From NCBI GenBank assembly GCA_004195335.1, contig SDWK01000043.1, forward strand, positions 1 through 6,349: DNA of 6,349 bases, written 5' to 3'. Each line of letters begins with the position of its first letter. Within the stretch, counting starts at the first letter, position 1. A program made the translations under genes and the position numbers. Source of the DNA: Shewanella sp. (GTDB lineage: Bacteria > Pseudomonadota > Gammaproteobacteria > Enterobacterales > Shewanellaceae). Of the stretch, positions 1 to 6,137 are shown piece by piece. The notes beneath the pieces were generated by a model, which was not told the DNA's origin, did no database searches, and was given only the letters and a program-made list of their open reading frames with translations.

Positions 1-1313
1 GCTTTAAGGCGTCTGATACGTGTCATGATCTTACGTACCGGCGCAGGATAGTTATTTAACGTCTCTATCTGGCTGTAATGATACAAGCGCGCTGTATGTT
101 GTAGAATATGCGCTTGTTCTGCTGCAAACTTCTCTTTCCAGGCTCCGGTCTCGTCCTGCAACAGCAAGCCATTTTCAAGATCCAATGCCCATGCGCGCGG
201 ATTTAAGTTACTTCCGGTGATCAGGTGGCACTTATCATCGGCACTAATACCTTTAAGGTGATAGCTGTTAATACCATCTTTCCAAAGATGTATATTTAAC
301 TGACCAGATTCGATAGCCCATTGTTGTCTCTTAGCAAATTTCCGCAGCGATTGCTCATACAAGTATGGCAATGCACCTATGGTAGAAAACTCCTCTTCAG
401 GCGGAATATAGAAATCATTTGCCGTCTTATCACCGACAACAATATCGATTCGTTTTCCATCCTTAAGATGTTTTGCCATCGCTCTGGCGAGTACATAAGG
501 TGGGTTAAAGTACGGGGTACAGATAAAAAGTGATTCTTTAGACTGTGCGACCATATCAACGACCAGCTTATTTAACCTGTTCTTCTTACGACCCAGCCCC
601 ACAAGCGGTGTTATCCGGTTACCATGGTTAACCTTAGTAAACTCATAATGCGCCTTACTGAGGCGATTCTTCAGGTTACGAACATCATTTTTCTCTGGTA
701 ATAGCTCACATTCTTTATCTTGAGTCAGAGAACAAACGGCATTATCTTCGACCAGAAAAGTCTGGATCATCTGACGCATCGAACGGGCAAGCTCAGCCGA
801 ATCGATGACATGATATCTATCGAAGCGATACTTCTCTTGTTGATGCAGATAAATATTATTAATGCTGGCACCACTGTAGATGACAGCATCATCGATAATG
901 AAGCCTTTAAGGTGCAAGACGCCCATGAATTCACGAGACTTTACGGGCACCCCCAAGATATCGATGGGGTGCTCGGCCTCAGCCATGACCTTGCGGTACA
1001 TCTGATAATTGCCACTGTCACCTTTATGACCGATAAGACCCCGTCTGGCTCGATGAAAATCGACTAGAATCTTAATGTCCATGGATGGAGTGCGTTGCTT
1101 AGCAGACATTAAAGCGGCTAAGATCTCACGTCCAGCCTCATCATCTTCGAGATACAGGGCAGAGATGAAGATCGAGTGCTTCGCAGAGGCAATACGTTCT
1201 AATAATTCGGCCTTGAGACCCTTAGGTGTCAACAACCAATGAATGGCGTCCGGTTGGACAGGTATTCCACCAAGCTTATTCAGCAAGGACAACTCCTTAA
1301 AAATGCTTGCCAT
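1..1313 (-). CDS. pssA: Phosphatidylserine synthase (CDP-diacylglycerol--serine O-phosphatidyltransferase), C-terminus cut by window edge
   Basis: PssA transfers a phosphatidyl group from CDP-diacylglycerol to L-serine, giving phosphatidylserine, the precursor of phosphatidylethanolamine. It belongs to the phospholipase D superfamily and acts as a peripheral protein at the inner membrane. My translation gives 437 residues in frame with no stop. Both HKD motifs are present: H134-L-K-G...D141 and H352-L-K-G...D359. Other E. coli-like blocks are LLERIASAK (37-45), YSGAS (146-150), TPLVGLG (235-241), VGDKTANDFYIP (293-304) and GSNLNPRAW (367-375). E. coli PssA has 451 residues, so only about 10-14 residues seem to be missing off the left edge. 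The ATG at 1313 lies inside the end of the DUF1904 gene (17-bp overlap) and has a poor ribosome binding site. It gives an N-terminus close in length to E. coli's. A TTG at 1286 with a strong binding site is the rival start. Identity is very secure; the start is not. Confidence 0.95.
   Translation of the reverse strand, partial: MASIFKELSLLNKLGGIPVQPDAIHWLLTPKGLKAELLERIASAKHSIFISALYLEDDEAGREILAALMSAKQRTPSMDIKILVDFHRARRGLIGHKGDSGNYQMYRKVMAEAEHPIDILGVPVKSREFMGVLHLKGFIIDDAVIYSGASINNIYLHQQEKYRFDRYHVIDSAELARSMRQMIQTFLVEDNAVCSLTQDKECELLPEKNDVRNLKNRLSKAHYEFTKVNHGNRITPLVGLGRKKNRLNKLVVDMVAQSKESLFICTPYFNPPYVLARAMAKHLKDGKRIDIVVGDKTANDFYIPPEEEFSTIGALPYLYEQSLRKFAKRQQWAIESGQLNIHLWKDGINSYHLKGISADDKCHLITGSNLNPRAWALDLENGLLLQDETGAWKEKFAAEQAHILQHTARLYHYSQIETLNNYPAPVRKIMTRIRRLK
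1293..1299 (-). promoter_or_regulatory. Strong Shine-Dalgarno (TAAGGAG) inside the pssA 5' end
   Basis: On the minus strand TAAGGAG is followed by six bases and then a TTG codon at 1286-1284, in frame with pssA. The TAA of this site is itself the stop codon of the DUF1904 gene, a typical arrangement for translational coupling. Starting at TTG would give a PssA nine residues shorter, beginning LNKLGGIPV. The upstream ATG at 1313 has only GAG directly against it. Whether this site initiates PssA or merely boosts re-initiation cannot be decided from sequence. Confidence 0.6.
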
Positions 1314-1629
1314 CTCGGTAGTAAGTATCAGGCTCTAATTGCCTGAACATCACAACAATATGTTGCGACTCCGGATAAGCCTTCTGAACCGCTTCACGGA
1401 TAACTTGCTCTACCAAATGGTGAGTTTGGGGATCTTTCGGGAACCAGAGCATCTCAACTTGTGTGAAGCTTCGGTCAACACAACCGTTACGGTAACCAAT
1501 GCTTTGAATCCAATCTAAAGTGAATCCTTGCGAATTAACTTTACAAATATCGGCTAATTGCTCGAGTAACGTCTTGCTTAACTCGGCCACAGCAGCTTCT
1601 GGTAAACCCCGCATACGAATATGAGGCAT
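1297..1629 (-). CDS. DUF1904 family protein (tautomerase/MIF-like fold), function unknown
   Basis: A 110-residue protein that I recognise as DUF1904, a small family found in Vibrio, Shewanella and relatives. From memory, the Vibrio cholerae member has a solved structure with the tautomerase/MIF fold. The sequence begins Met-Pro, so Met removal would expose an N-terminal proline (P2), the general base of true tautomerases. Length and the alternating strand-helix pattern suit the fold, with a helix around residues 10-29, a LWFPKD segment near 61-66, and a second helix around 73-84. No substrate is known to me and activity is inferred only. The ATG is preceded by TAAGGG six bases upstream, a good binding site. 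The gene lies directly upstream of pssA on the same strand and overlaps its likely start by 17 bp, so the two are almost certainly co-transcribed. No independent pssA promoter is evident. The family call is fairly secure; a role linked to phospholipids is only a guess from linkage. Confidence 0.85.
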   Translation of the reverse strand: MPHIRMRGLPEAAVAELSKTLLEQLADICKVNSQGFTLDWIQSIGYRNGCVDRSFTQVEMLWFPKDPQTHHLVEQVIREAVQKAYPESQHIVVMFRQLEPDTYYRDGKHF

Positions 1630-2017
1630 GTCGATCCCTTACAGATTCATAAGGGGATAGAAATTACCGATTTAAGGGCTTTTGAGCAAGGTTTTTCTGC
1701 AGAATTGCGTGTTAACACATTAACTTTTGTACTAAATTCAAACAAAAAACCATCACCTTCACTAATGACAACAAGAAGTGTCCAATTTTGAGTACAAACT
1801 GTTTTCAGTTTAATACCAATGGAGTCGAAGGATCACGGTGAGTTAAAAGCGAATAACCTCAGTGTTTATCACGTAACGCGACTCAACAAGTATTCATCAT
1901 TAAAATTTAAAAATGACAATGACAATGACACACTAATTACGCTTTTGATAACACGACAAAAAGGTGAGAAATTTGATAATATGATTTATAAGCATTTTTT
2001 TACTATGACAGCATGAC
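1630..2017. other. AT-rich intergenic region, no convincing gene
   Basis: This region separates the minus-strand DUF1904-pssA unit from the plus-strand small membrane protein, so it should hold promoters for both. For the minus strand, TTGCTC (1689-1684), a 17-base spacer and TAATTT (1666-1661) is the best pair I find, and it is weak. For the plus strand, TTGAGT (1788-1793) with TAATAC 17 bases on is equally weak. There is a 10-bp perfect palindrome GTGTTAACAC (1709-1718), a TTTGTACT/AGTACAAA inverted pair (1726-1733 and 1791-1798), and a small hairpin AAACTG-tttt-CAGTTT (1796-1811). A 65-codon reading frame at 1819-2016 lacks a ribosome binding site and resembles nothing I know. Confidence 0.6.
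1912..1929. repeat. Short tandem repeat, (AATGAC) x3
   Basis: Three perfect copies of the hexamer AATGAC lie in the AT-rich intergenic region. Because the unit is six bases, it keeps any reading frame open (Asn-Asp repeats), which helps explain the spurious open frame there. Probably a slippage product with no clear function. Confidence 0.7.
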
Positions 2018-2191
2018 ATGAATCTGAAAATCTTAATGACCTTAGCCATTACCCTCGTTATTGCTTGGGCCCTGTTTCACTTCAAGGCCTACCTAGGGAT
2101 CTTTATTTTACCCATTTTTATCGCCTTGGTATCCTTTGTCACCTTAAGGCTCTACGGCTTGATTGAAAAAGAGTCGCCAGAAGATGAATAG
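2018..2191 (+). CDS. Small two-helix membrane protein, 57 residues, hypothetical
   Basis: The frame runs from an ATG to TAG and encodes 57 residues, MNLKILMTLA to KESPEDE. Nearly the whole length is hydrophobic. One predicted transmembrane helix spans about residues 4-20, then a short HFKAY turn, then a second at about 26-44. A charged tail with LYGLIEKES follows, giving a likely hairpin topology in the inner membrane. An in-frame stop at 2006 rules out a longer N-terminus. No clear Shine-Dalgarno precedes the ATG, which lowers confidence; the next ATG (codon 7) is no better. The coherent membrane pattern with an acidic C-terminal tail argues that this is real. I do not recognise a family. 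It is 168 bp upstream of dacB on the same strand, so it may or may not share a transcript. Confidence 0.6.
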   Translation: MNLKILMTLAITLVIAWALFHFKAYLGIFILPIFIALVSFVTLRLYGLIEKESPEDE

Positions 2192-2255
2192 CCTACCAGT
2201 AGCGACACTCCCCTTCCCGCTATCGATTTGGCCCGAATAGAGATTTAGCGATGAG

Positions 2256-2286
2256 TAAGCATAATCACCACCTTAGGTTATGCTTA
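2256..2286. promoter_or_regulatory. Inverted repeat / hairpin upstream of dacB, possible operator or leader structure
   Basis: The arms TAAGCATAA (2256-2264) and TTATGCTTA (2278-2286) are perfectly complementary. In plus-strand RNA the stem extends to 11 pairs with one U·G wobble, around a nine-base loop. No T-run follows, so it is not a standard intrinsic terminator. It lies just upstream of a possible dacB -10 box, TATATT at 2295-2300, for which I find no good -35; the repeat occupies that position. It could be a repressor or activator site for dacB, or an RNA element ending or protecting the upstream small-gene transcript. Confidence 0.45.
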
Positions 2287-2359
2287 AAACTGCGTATATT
2301 GGTGACCCACATTTTTTAACCAATCTCTGTATCTAACCAAAGCTGAGCTTAAACGTTTT

Positions 2360-3814
2360 ATGAAAAAATTAACCCTGACCTTGCTGCTTGTATGTTTTAC
2401 CTCATCACCCGCCTTTAGTGATGAGTATTTCAGTAATATTTTATCTCTGATCAAACCACCCCATTCTAACACCTCTATAATCGCGACAAACCTGGCACAA
2501 GGTACGCTGATCTATGAAGAGAATGCCGACATTTTACAGTTACCGGCGAGTACCCAAAAGTTACTCACCGCGGTGGCCGCAACTGCAGCGCTTGGAAATC
2601 AGTTTCATTATAAAACAGAAATATTTTCTCGCTTTCCGATCCGAAATGGAAAGATTAACGGGGATGTTTTTATTAAATTCAGTGGCGATCCAACGCTGTC
2701 CAGTCTTGATCTTAGGGGGCTGTTAAAACAATTAACCGATCAGGGTCTCTTTCAAATAGAAGGTAATCTCTACCTTGTAGGCCAAAAACATGAAGAGTTA
2801 CAGGCTCCTGGTTGGGTGTGGGACGACTTGGGGATCTGTTTTGCCGCTCCGGTTTCCAGCTTTGTTATCAATAAAAACTGTGTGCATGGACAACTAAAAC
2901 CAACACTTGCTAGTAATACCAGCCAACTTAAATTCCCCAGCTATCTTCCAGTCGTTATCGACAATAGTGCCATTTTTGATAAAACCAATTCCCTGGAGTT
3001 TTGTAATTTAAGTCTACAGCGTCTACCCAATAATCACTTTAATCTCACCGGTTGTCATGCCGGAAACAGTCCCTTAAAACTCGCCATCGCCGTTACCGAG
3101 CCAGCCTTATTTGCAAGAGATACCATGGCTCAGATTGCGAAGAGTAGTCAAATTAAGGTAACAGGTAAGGTATTACTCAAAGATATCCTGCCACAACATC
3201 ACAGCCTCATTGCCAGCCATCAATCAAAAGACCTGCCTGAACTGCTTAATACCATGTTAATCAAGTCTGACAACCTGATTGCCGATAGCTTATTGAAGCA
3301 GATAGGACACAAGCAGTATAACCGTCCAGGAACCTTTAGTAATGGCAGCAAGGCTATGGTTCAAATTTTAACTGACGAAGGGATAGACTTAACCCATGCG
3401 AGAGTCGTCGATGGTTCGGGCTTATCACGTTATAATTTACTTAGCGCCAGACAACTCAGTCAAGTACTGACCTTAATATATACAGACCCTAGGTATATGA
3501 GCATCATGGAATCATTGCCCGTGGCGGGTGTCAGTGGCACACTAAAATACAAGTCATCATTTACCAGTGCTCCATTGCTAAAGCATGTTTGGGCAAAAAC
3601 AGGTTCAATGCAGGGAGTCGATAACCTCGCAGGGTTTATCAAGAAACCTAAGACAGACGATACGCTGTTTGTCATTTTAGAGAATGGTCAGAGCCCGATA
3701 GAAAAAGAGCAGCAACTGGCGCCATTCAGCGCCCTCTTCTTACAGACATTAATGGACTACGCTCCAGCACTGACAGAGCTCAATGCAACGGCTCAAACCG
3801 TGACAGTTAATTAG
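2360..3814 (+). CDS. dacB: D-alanyl-D-alanine carboxypeptidase/endopeptidase, penicillin-binding protein 4
   Basis: PBP4 is a periplasmic serine hydrolase (peptidase family S13, class C low-molecular-mass PBP). It removes the terminal D-Ala from peptidoglycan stem peptides and cleaves D-Ala-meso-DAP cross-links during wall remodelling and recycling. At 484 residues it matches E. coli DacB (477). The N-terminus is a Sec signal peptide: MKK, a hydrophobic stretch, and a likely cut after A-F-S20. The three catalytic motifs are all present: S64-T-Q-K67 (nucleophile and base), S303-D-N305, and K413-T-G415. DGSGLSRYN (351-359) and TGSMQG (414-419) are also typical. Four cysteines (160, 174, 215, 232) in the extra domain II match the E. 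coli spacing and probably form disulfides. The ATG has only a weak GAG binding site, but the signal peptide fixes it. A small hairpin AGCCATT/AATGGCT (3813-3836) overlaps the stop, and a strong terminator follows about 130 bp downstream. The gene looks intact and monocistronic. Confidence 0.97.
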   Translation: MKKLTLTLLLVCFTSSPAFSDEYFSNILSLIKPPHSNTSIIATNLAQGTLIYEENADILQLPASTQKLLTAVAATAALGNQFHYKTEIFSRFPIRNGKINGDVFIKFSGDPTLSSLDLRGLLKQLTDQGLFQIEGNLYLVGQKHEELQAPGWVWDDLGICFAAPVSSFVINKNCVHGQLKPTLASNTSQLKFPSYLPVVIDNSAIFDKTNSLEFCNLSLQRLPNNHFNLTGCHAGNSPLKLAIAVTEPALFARDTMAQIAKSSQIKVTGKVLLKDILPQHHSLIASHQSKDLPELLNTMLIKSDNLIADSLLKQIGHKQYNRPGTFSNGSKAMVQILTDEGIDLTHARVVDGSGLSRYNLLSARQLSQVLTLIYTDPRYMSIMESLPVAGVSGTLKYKSSFTSAPLLKHVWAKTGSMQGVDNLAGFIKKPKTDDTLFVILENGQSPIEKEQQLAPFSALFLQTLMDYAPALTELNATAQTVTVN

Positions 3815-3940
3815 CCATTGGCTGATTCTAATGGCTGAAGTCATCAACACTGCCTGCATTTACCATAAGTAACTTTCAGACATTGACTAGCCTAAACTGA
3901 GCATTCACCACCGCCATAGAAGCGGGTTGTAGAATGACAA

Positions 3941-3973
3941 AAAAAGGGAATACTTCGGCAGTATTCCCTTTTT
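3941..3973. terminator. Bidirectional intrinsic terminator between convergent genes
   Basis: A perfect 14-bp stem, AAAAAGGGAATACT paired with AGTATTCCCTTTTT, closes a five-base loop TCGGC. A seven-A run on the left (3939-3945) and five Ts on the right (3969-3973) supply a U-tract in both directions. It therefore should stop dacB transcripts on the plus strand and acyl-CoA dehydrogenase transcripts on the minus strand, whose stop codon is about 80 bp away. Confidence 0.93.
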
Positions 3974-4054
3974 AATCATCTGATTTGTTAATCCGGATAT
4001 CGAGTACTGGACTCGTCAACCCAACTTACATCAATCTAACTGAGCTCTGTGTTA

Positions 4055-5812
4055 TCAGAACATCTCTTCCGGGATACTCATGACACAACCATCACCGGCA
4101 CTTACCTGTGCCAGATGGTATTCTGCTTTTGGTAGCATTTTATTGATGTAGAAGTCGCTTAAGTGACGCTTTTGCGTCGCAAATTGTTCATCTTCATGAG
4201 CTGCTGCCGTGTCGGCCATTAGCAACCAGAAATAACCGTAGAGAATATGACCAAATGCATCGAGAAAATCGACGGCACAACTGTTAATGAGAGCCGGCTT
4301 TTTCGTCTTGTTGTCATTCACTGTAGCTGCAACGGCCAGTAAACGATTGAACAATCCTGCTACTTTCTCCTTATGAGCGTCATTGACATGGCTCATTTGA
4401 GATAGTTTCTCATTACACTCAGTAACAAACTCAGTCAATGCCGCTAAATTATCTCCTGCCACCTTACGGCCTAAGAAGTCGATTGCCTGAATGCCGTTTG
4501 TCCCTTCATATATCTGAGCAATTCGCGTATCACGTACCAGTTGTTCGATACCTGTTTCACGGATATAACCGTGTCCACCAAACACTTGTTGCGCCATGAT
4601 AGCGGCATCAAGACCACGGTCACTGAGAAATGCCTTAGCCACTGGTGTTAACAAGCCGACATAACGCGCCGCTTTAGCCTTGTCCTCACCCTCTCCATAT
4701 TTTGCAATATCAAGCTGCTTACCCGTCAATATAGACAGGGCTCTGCCCGCCTCGGTCAAGGTTCTAATATTGAGAAGCATACGACGAACATCACCATGAA
4801 CAATAATGGGGTCGCTTGTTGCGCCTGTTGGCGATCCACCTGCTGCGACTCCCTGAACTCGCTCTTTGGCATAATCAGCAGCCATCTGATACGCCGCCTG
4901 TGACGTACCTAAACCCTGAATACCAATAGCTAAACGCTCATAGTTCATCATAGTAAACATACAGATGAGTCCGCGATTAGGCCTACCAATCAGATAACCT
5001 TGAGCATCATCATAATTCATGACACAGGTTGCGGAGGCTTTGAGCCCCATTTTATGCTCGATTGAACCGACTGTGACGCCGTTTGACTCACCCAAACTGC
5101 CTGAATCATCCACTTTGATTTTAGGTACTAAGAATAGAGAAATGCCGTTCGAATCGGGGAGCTTTGCCAATACCAGATGGATGATATTCTCCGTCAGATC
5201 ATGCTCACCCGCGGTTATAAAAATTTTACTACCAGTGATGTTATAGCTGCCATCATCGTTCGGCACTGCTTTAGTACGAATATTGCGCAGATCTGAACCC
5301 GCCTGAGGTTCGGTCATATCCATCGCACCCGCCCATTCACCGCTATACAGCTTAGGCAGGTATTTCTCTTTTATCTCGTCACTGCCATGTGCATTAATAC
5401 ACAAGGCTGCGCCAGCGGTCAGTGAACCATAAAGGGTGAAAGAGTTACAGGCACTGTAAGACATCTCATCAACCAGTACGCCCAACATCTTTGGCATTCC
5501 CATGCCGCCCTGTTCGGGATCGCCACACAAACCGACCCAACCACCTTCAGCATACTGGTTGTAGACAGCTTTAAAGCCGTCTGGCGTGATCACCTTATCA
5601 TCTTCATGCCTAACACCTTGCTCATCACCGCTACGGTTAATAGGATGTATTAGTTCACGACTTATCTTGTCTGCTTCATCCATTATCGCAACCGCAGTGT
5701 CCATATCGACATTTTCGGCTATGGCTGGTAATGACGCCCATGTATTTGGCGCATCAAAGACCTTATCTAACATAAACTTCATTTCGGCTAACGGTGCTTG
5801 GTACGGATTCAT
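4055..5812 (-). CDS. Acyl-CoA dehydrogenase, long C-terminally extended type (FadE/DmdC-like)
   Basis: This FAD enzyme should oxidise an acyl-CoA to the trans-2-enoyl-CoA, the first step of beta-oxidation or of a related acyl-CoA route, passing electrons to an electron-transfer flavoprotein. At 585 residues it belongs to the long bacterial subfamily of about 590-600 residues, with a helical C-terminal extension beyond the roughly 380-residue classic core. An N-terminal helical region (about 1-160) leads into the FAD signature AGAMDMTEPQAGSD (161-174). The beta-barrel domain follows (about 175-270). The C-terminal helical domain contains the second signature QVFGGHGYIRETG (409-421) and IYEGTNGIQ, where E436 is the expected catalytic base. 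The extension runs about 455-585. The same layout occurs in 3-methylthiopropionyl-CoA dehydrogenase DmdC and in several FadE-like enzymes, so I leave the symbol blank; substrate cannot be read from the sequence. The ATG at 5812 has a modest GAGAG upstream. No other gene shares its transcript in the window. A palindrome at its promoter suggests fatty-acid-responsive repression. Confidence 0.95.
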   Translation of the reverse strand: MNPYQAPLAEMKFMLDKVFDAPNTWASLPAIAENVDMDTAVAIMDEADKISRELIHPINRSGDEQGVRHEDDKVITPDGFKAVYNQYAEGGWVGLCGDPEQGGMGMPKMLGVLVDEMSYSACNSFTLYGSLTAGAALCINAHGSDEIKEKYLPKLYSGEWAGAMDMTEPQAGSDLRNIRTKAVPNDDGSYNITGSKIFITAGEHDLTENIIHLVLAKLPDSNGISLFLVPKIKVDDSGSLGESNGVTVGSIEHKMGLKASATCVMNYDDAQGYLIGRPNRGLICMFTMMNYERLAIGIQGLGTSQAAYQMAADYAKERVQGVAAGGSPTGATSDPIIVHGDVRRMLLNIRTLTEAGRALSILTGKQLDIAKYGEGEDKAKAARYVGLLTPVAKAFLSDRGLDAAIMAQQVFGGHGYIRETGIEQLVRDTRIAQIYEGTNGIQAIDFLGRKVAGDNLAALTEFVTECNEKLSQMSHVNDAHKEKVAGLFNRLLAVAATVNDNKTKKPALINSCAVDFLDAFGHILYGYFWLLMADTAAAHEDEQFATQKRHLSDFYINKMLPKAEYHLAQVSAGDGCVMSIPEEMF

Positions 5813-5832
5813 GATCGACTCTCAAACAATGG

Positions 5833-5852
5833 ATTAAAACAGTTGTTTTAAT
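5833..5852. promoter_or_regulatory. 20-bp perfect palindrome, candidate PsrA-type operator of the acyl-CoA dehydrogenase
   Basis: The sequence ATTAAAACA-GT-TGTTTTAAT has nine-base arms that match exactly around a two-base centre. It contains AAAC-N4-GTTT, the core described for PsrA, a TetR-family fatty-acid-responsive regulator known from Pseudomonas and predicted in Shewanella. The flanking bases are A/T rather than the C/G of the Pseudomonas consensus. It lies 21-40 bp upstream of the start codon, touches the predicted -10 box and covers the expected transcription start, a typical position for a repressor. The palindrome is seen directly; the regulator's identity is inference. Confidence 0.7.
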
Positions 5853-5860
5853 TTATACCA
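5852..5860 (-). promoter_or_regulatory. Extended -10 promoter of the acyl-CoA dehydrogenase
   Basis: On the minus strand TGG-TATAAA matches the extended -10 form (TGn plus five of six bases of TATAAT). The -35 region 17 bases upstream, CTTTCT, is poor, as is usual for extended -10 promoters. Transcription should start around 5845, inside the palindrome, leaving a leader of about 30 bases before the ATG at 5812. Confidence 0.55.
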
Positions 5861-6137
5861 GATACCGTAGGAAAAGAAAGCAATATTTGAAATTAAGGAC
5901 ATGAAAAGAGTGAATTTGCGAGTAAAGGCGTTTGTTTAATTGGTATATGAACTCGATGCTGGAAATTGGGATTCAACAACAAGATTAATGACAGCAATTA
6001 AACGGCCAAGGGAAACGATAAAAAAGATAAACCTGACACTCCTTATTCCCAAATTTAGGGTAAATAGACGGTCCCTGGAAACCAGGAACCGAGTCTTGAC
6101 GTCAGAAACTAGGAACTCAATCCTAGCCGCGTGCCTC
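5861..6137. other. Intergenic region, no convincing gene
   Basis: It lies between the upstream region of the acyl-CoA dehydrogenase and the 3' end of a minus-strand gene. It is AT-rich on the dehydrogenase side and ends in a hairpin cluster (6069-6126). A 94-codon plus-strand frame at 5940-6224 has no ribosome binding site and runs antisense into the neighbouring gene's coding end, so I do not accept it. A 12-codon frame at 5901-5939 has AAGGA only one base from its ATG, too close for normal initiation. Confidence 0.6.
6069..6126. repeat. Cluster of three palindromes with a 27-bp-spaced direct repeat
   Basis: Within 58 bp lie three dyads. The first is CGGTCCCTGG-AAA-CCAGGAACCG (6069-6091), whose single C/A mismatch becomes a U·G pair in minus-strand RNA, giving a 10-pair stem. 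The second is TGACGTCA (6097-6104). The third is CTAGGA-actcaa-TCCTAG (6109-6126). Two 12-mers, GAAACCAGGAAC (6078-6089) and GAAACTAGGAAC (6105-6116), differ at one base and repeat with a 27-bp period. The better minus-strand fold and a position 12-69 bp after the stop of the minus-strand gene suit a 3'-end structure, although no T-run follows. It also resembles a short interspersed palindromic repeat. Confidence 0.55.

Noticed and set aside
720..1067. 115-codon plus-strand frame
   Set aside because: Antisense shadow of pssA, whose HKD motifs and alignment to E. coli PssA leave no doubt about the true frame.
1813..1820. Shared 8-mer ATTGGTAT (minus at 1813-1820, plus at 5937-5944) as an interspersed repeat
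   Set aside because: Only eight bases match and the flanks differ; two copies in AT-rich intergenic DNA do not demonstrate a repeat family without a genome-wide search.
1819..2016. 65-codon plus-strand frame
   Set aside because: No ribosome binding site, low-complexity Asn-Asp run caused by a hexamer repeat, AT-rich composition typical of intergenic DNA, and no resemblance to a known protein.
3813..3836. Hairpin AGCCATT/AATGGCT at the dacB stop as a terminator
   Set aside because: No T-run follows; the strong terminator at 3941-3973 explains dacB termination better.
5901..5939. Possible 12-residue leader peptide starting MKRVN
   Set aside because: AAGGA is only one base from the ATG, and no plus-strand gene lies downstream for it to regulate.
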